From the NCBI GenBank assembly GCA_964524835.1, contig CAZGEG010000023.1, positions 1 through 64,000 on the forward strand: a stretch of DNA of 64,000 nucleotides, written 5' to 3'. Below are positions 63,724-64,000 of this stretch, one piece after another; the first letter of the stretch is position 1; every line of letters starts with the position of its first letter. The notes beneath the pieces were generated by a model. That model was given only the letters and a program-made list of their open reading frames with translations, was not told where the DNA came from and ran no database searches. This stretch comes from JACRCG01 sp964524835. Its GTDB lineage: Bacteria; Desulfobacterota; Desulfuromonadia; Geobacterales; Pseudopelobacteraceae. Both the position numbers and the translations under genes were made by a program.

Positions 63724-64000
63724 ATGTTGAGAAACAAGATAACCGCCCCCAGTCTTCCTGCCAGCATCGTGCAGAGAGAACGACTGTTTCACCTTTTGGA
63801 AGTTAACAGCGAGAAACCTGTCAAATGGATATCCGGCCCCGGCGGTTCTGGCAAAACCACCCTCGTTTCCAGCTATCTTGAATCACGCAAGCTGCCTGCA
63901 ATATGGTATCAGATTGACCAAAGAGATTCCGACCCTGCCACGTTTTTTTATTATATGGGACTGGCAATGAGGAATTGTGCCACCCCGGACCAAGAGTCTT
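63724..64000 (+). CDS. MalT/LuxR-type STAND ATPase regulator, N-terminal part (cut by window edge)
   Basis: The visible 92 codons begin MLRNKITAPSLPASIVQRER, followed by LFHLLE, then a P loop WISGPGGSGKTTLVSSYLES (GPGGSGKT at 38-45) and LPAIWYQIDQRDSDPATFFY. This is the N terminus of large ATP-dependent LuxR-family regulators related to MalT, which bind ATP and a ligand and end in a DNA-binding helix-turn-helix. An in-frame ATG at 63679 is possible but matches the family less well. The frame is open to the window end, so the ligand-binding and DNA-binding parts are not seen. Confidence 0.82.
   Translation, partial: MLRNKITAPSLPASIVQRERLFHLLEVNSEKPVKWISGPGGSGKTTLVSSYLESRKLPAIWYQIDQRDSDPATFFYYMGLAMRNCATPDQES

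Overview
The window looks like chromosome of a strictly anaerobic, flagellated delta-type bacterium of the Geobacter/Pelobacter group (Desulfuromonadia/Geobacterales). This is inferred from the mix of genes: a ferredoxin-domain EtfA with a membrane Fe-S (CCG-domain) ETF oxidoreductase, GTP-type PEP carboxykinase, a single-chain GltB next to GltD and GdhA, secreted MsrA/MsrB, and several GG-N10-GC (sigma-54) promoters. Most of the sequence is GC-rich. One 8.6 kb block (34118-42769) is visibly more AT-rich.

Layout. 1-4016: an ABC exporter half (minus), ssb, msrB-msrA and an IHF-alpha gene. 4283-17103: one long flagellar operon, flhA-flhF-flhG-fliA-flgF-flgG-flgA-flgH-flgI-flgJ-flgN-flgK-flgL, closed by a strong terminator. 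It covers placement and number control, export, the late sigma factor, distal rod, P and L rings, and hook-filament junction. 17167-22904: a MATE exporter, an FMN-binding pyridoxamine-oxidase-like protein, a PcrA/UvrD helicase, a BrnT-like toxin with its antitoxin, and a YgeA-type racemase. 23160-34139: a PAS-AAA+-Fis sigma-54 activator, a promoter region with three copies of the palindrome TTCCA-N6-TGGAA and a -24/-12 promoter, then a Usp protein, a complete LIV-type ABC importer (G, F, K, H, M), a two-subunit 3-oxoacid CoA-transferase, a thiolase and a 3-hydroxybutyrate-dehydrogenase-like SDR. These would import a short carboxylate and convert 3-hydroxybutyrate to acetoacetate, acetoacetyl-CoA and acetyl-CoA. 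The natural transport substrate is not shown by the sequence.

34118-42769 is a defence island. A 20-bp direct repeat (one mismatch) marks both ends, and the left copy is the 3' end of the dehydrogenase gene. All five island genes lie on the minus strand in one tight operon: hsdR, hsdM, a half-length hsdS, an AAA+ ATPase (IetA-like) and a subtilase (IetS-like). A type I restriction system is thus transcribed together with an ietAS-type module.

42793-57711: central nitrogen and carbon metabolism. gdhA and gltBD diverge from a 595-bp region carrying a sigma-54 promoter facing each gene. They are followed by etfB-etfA-Fe-S oxidoreductase (electrons from acyl-CoA oxidation to the quinone pool) and pckG. 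57709-63202: orphan hypA, a small Ala/Pro-rich lipoprotein, cheR-mcp-cheW, an alpha-solenoid-like protein of unknown function, an NlpC/P60 hydrolase and tRNA-Glu(UUC). The right edge cuts a MalT/LuxR-type STAND ATPase regulator.

Three different palindromic repeat families sit between genes of the same operon (livK/livH and livM/scoA; gltB/gltD; etfA/oxidoreductase), where they probably form hairpins in the polycistronic mRNA. I saw no CRISPR array, no rRNA and no intact transposase or integrase.
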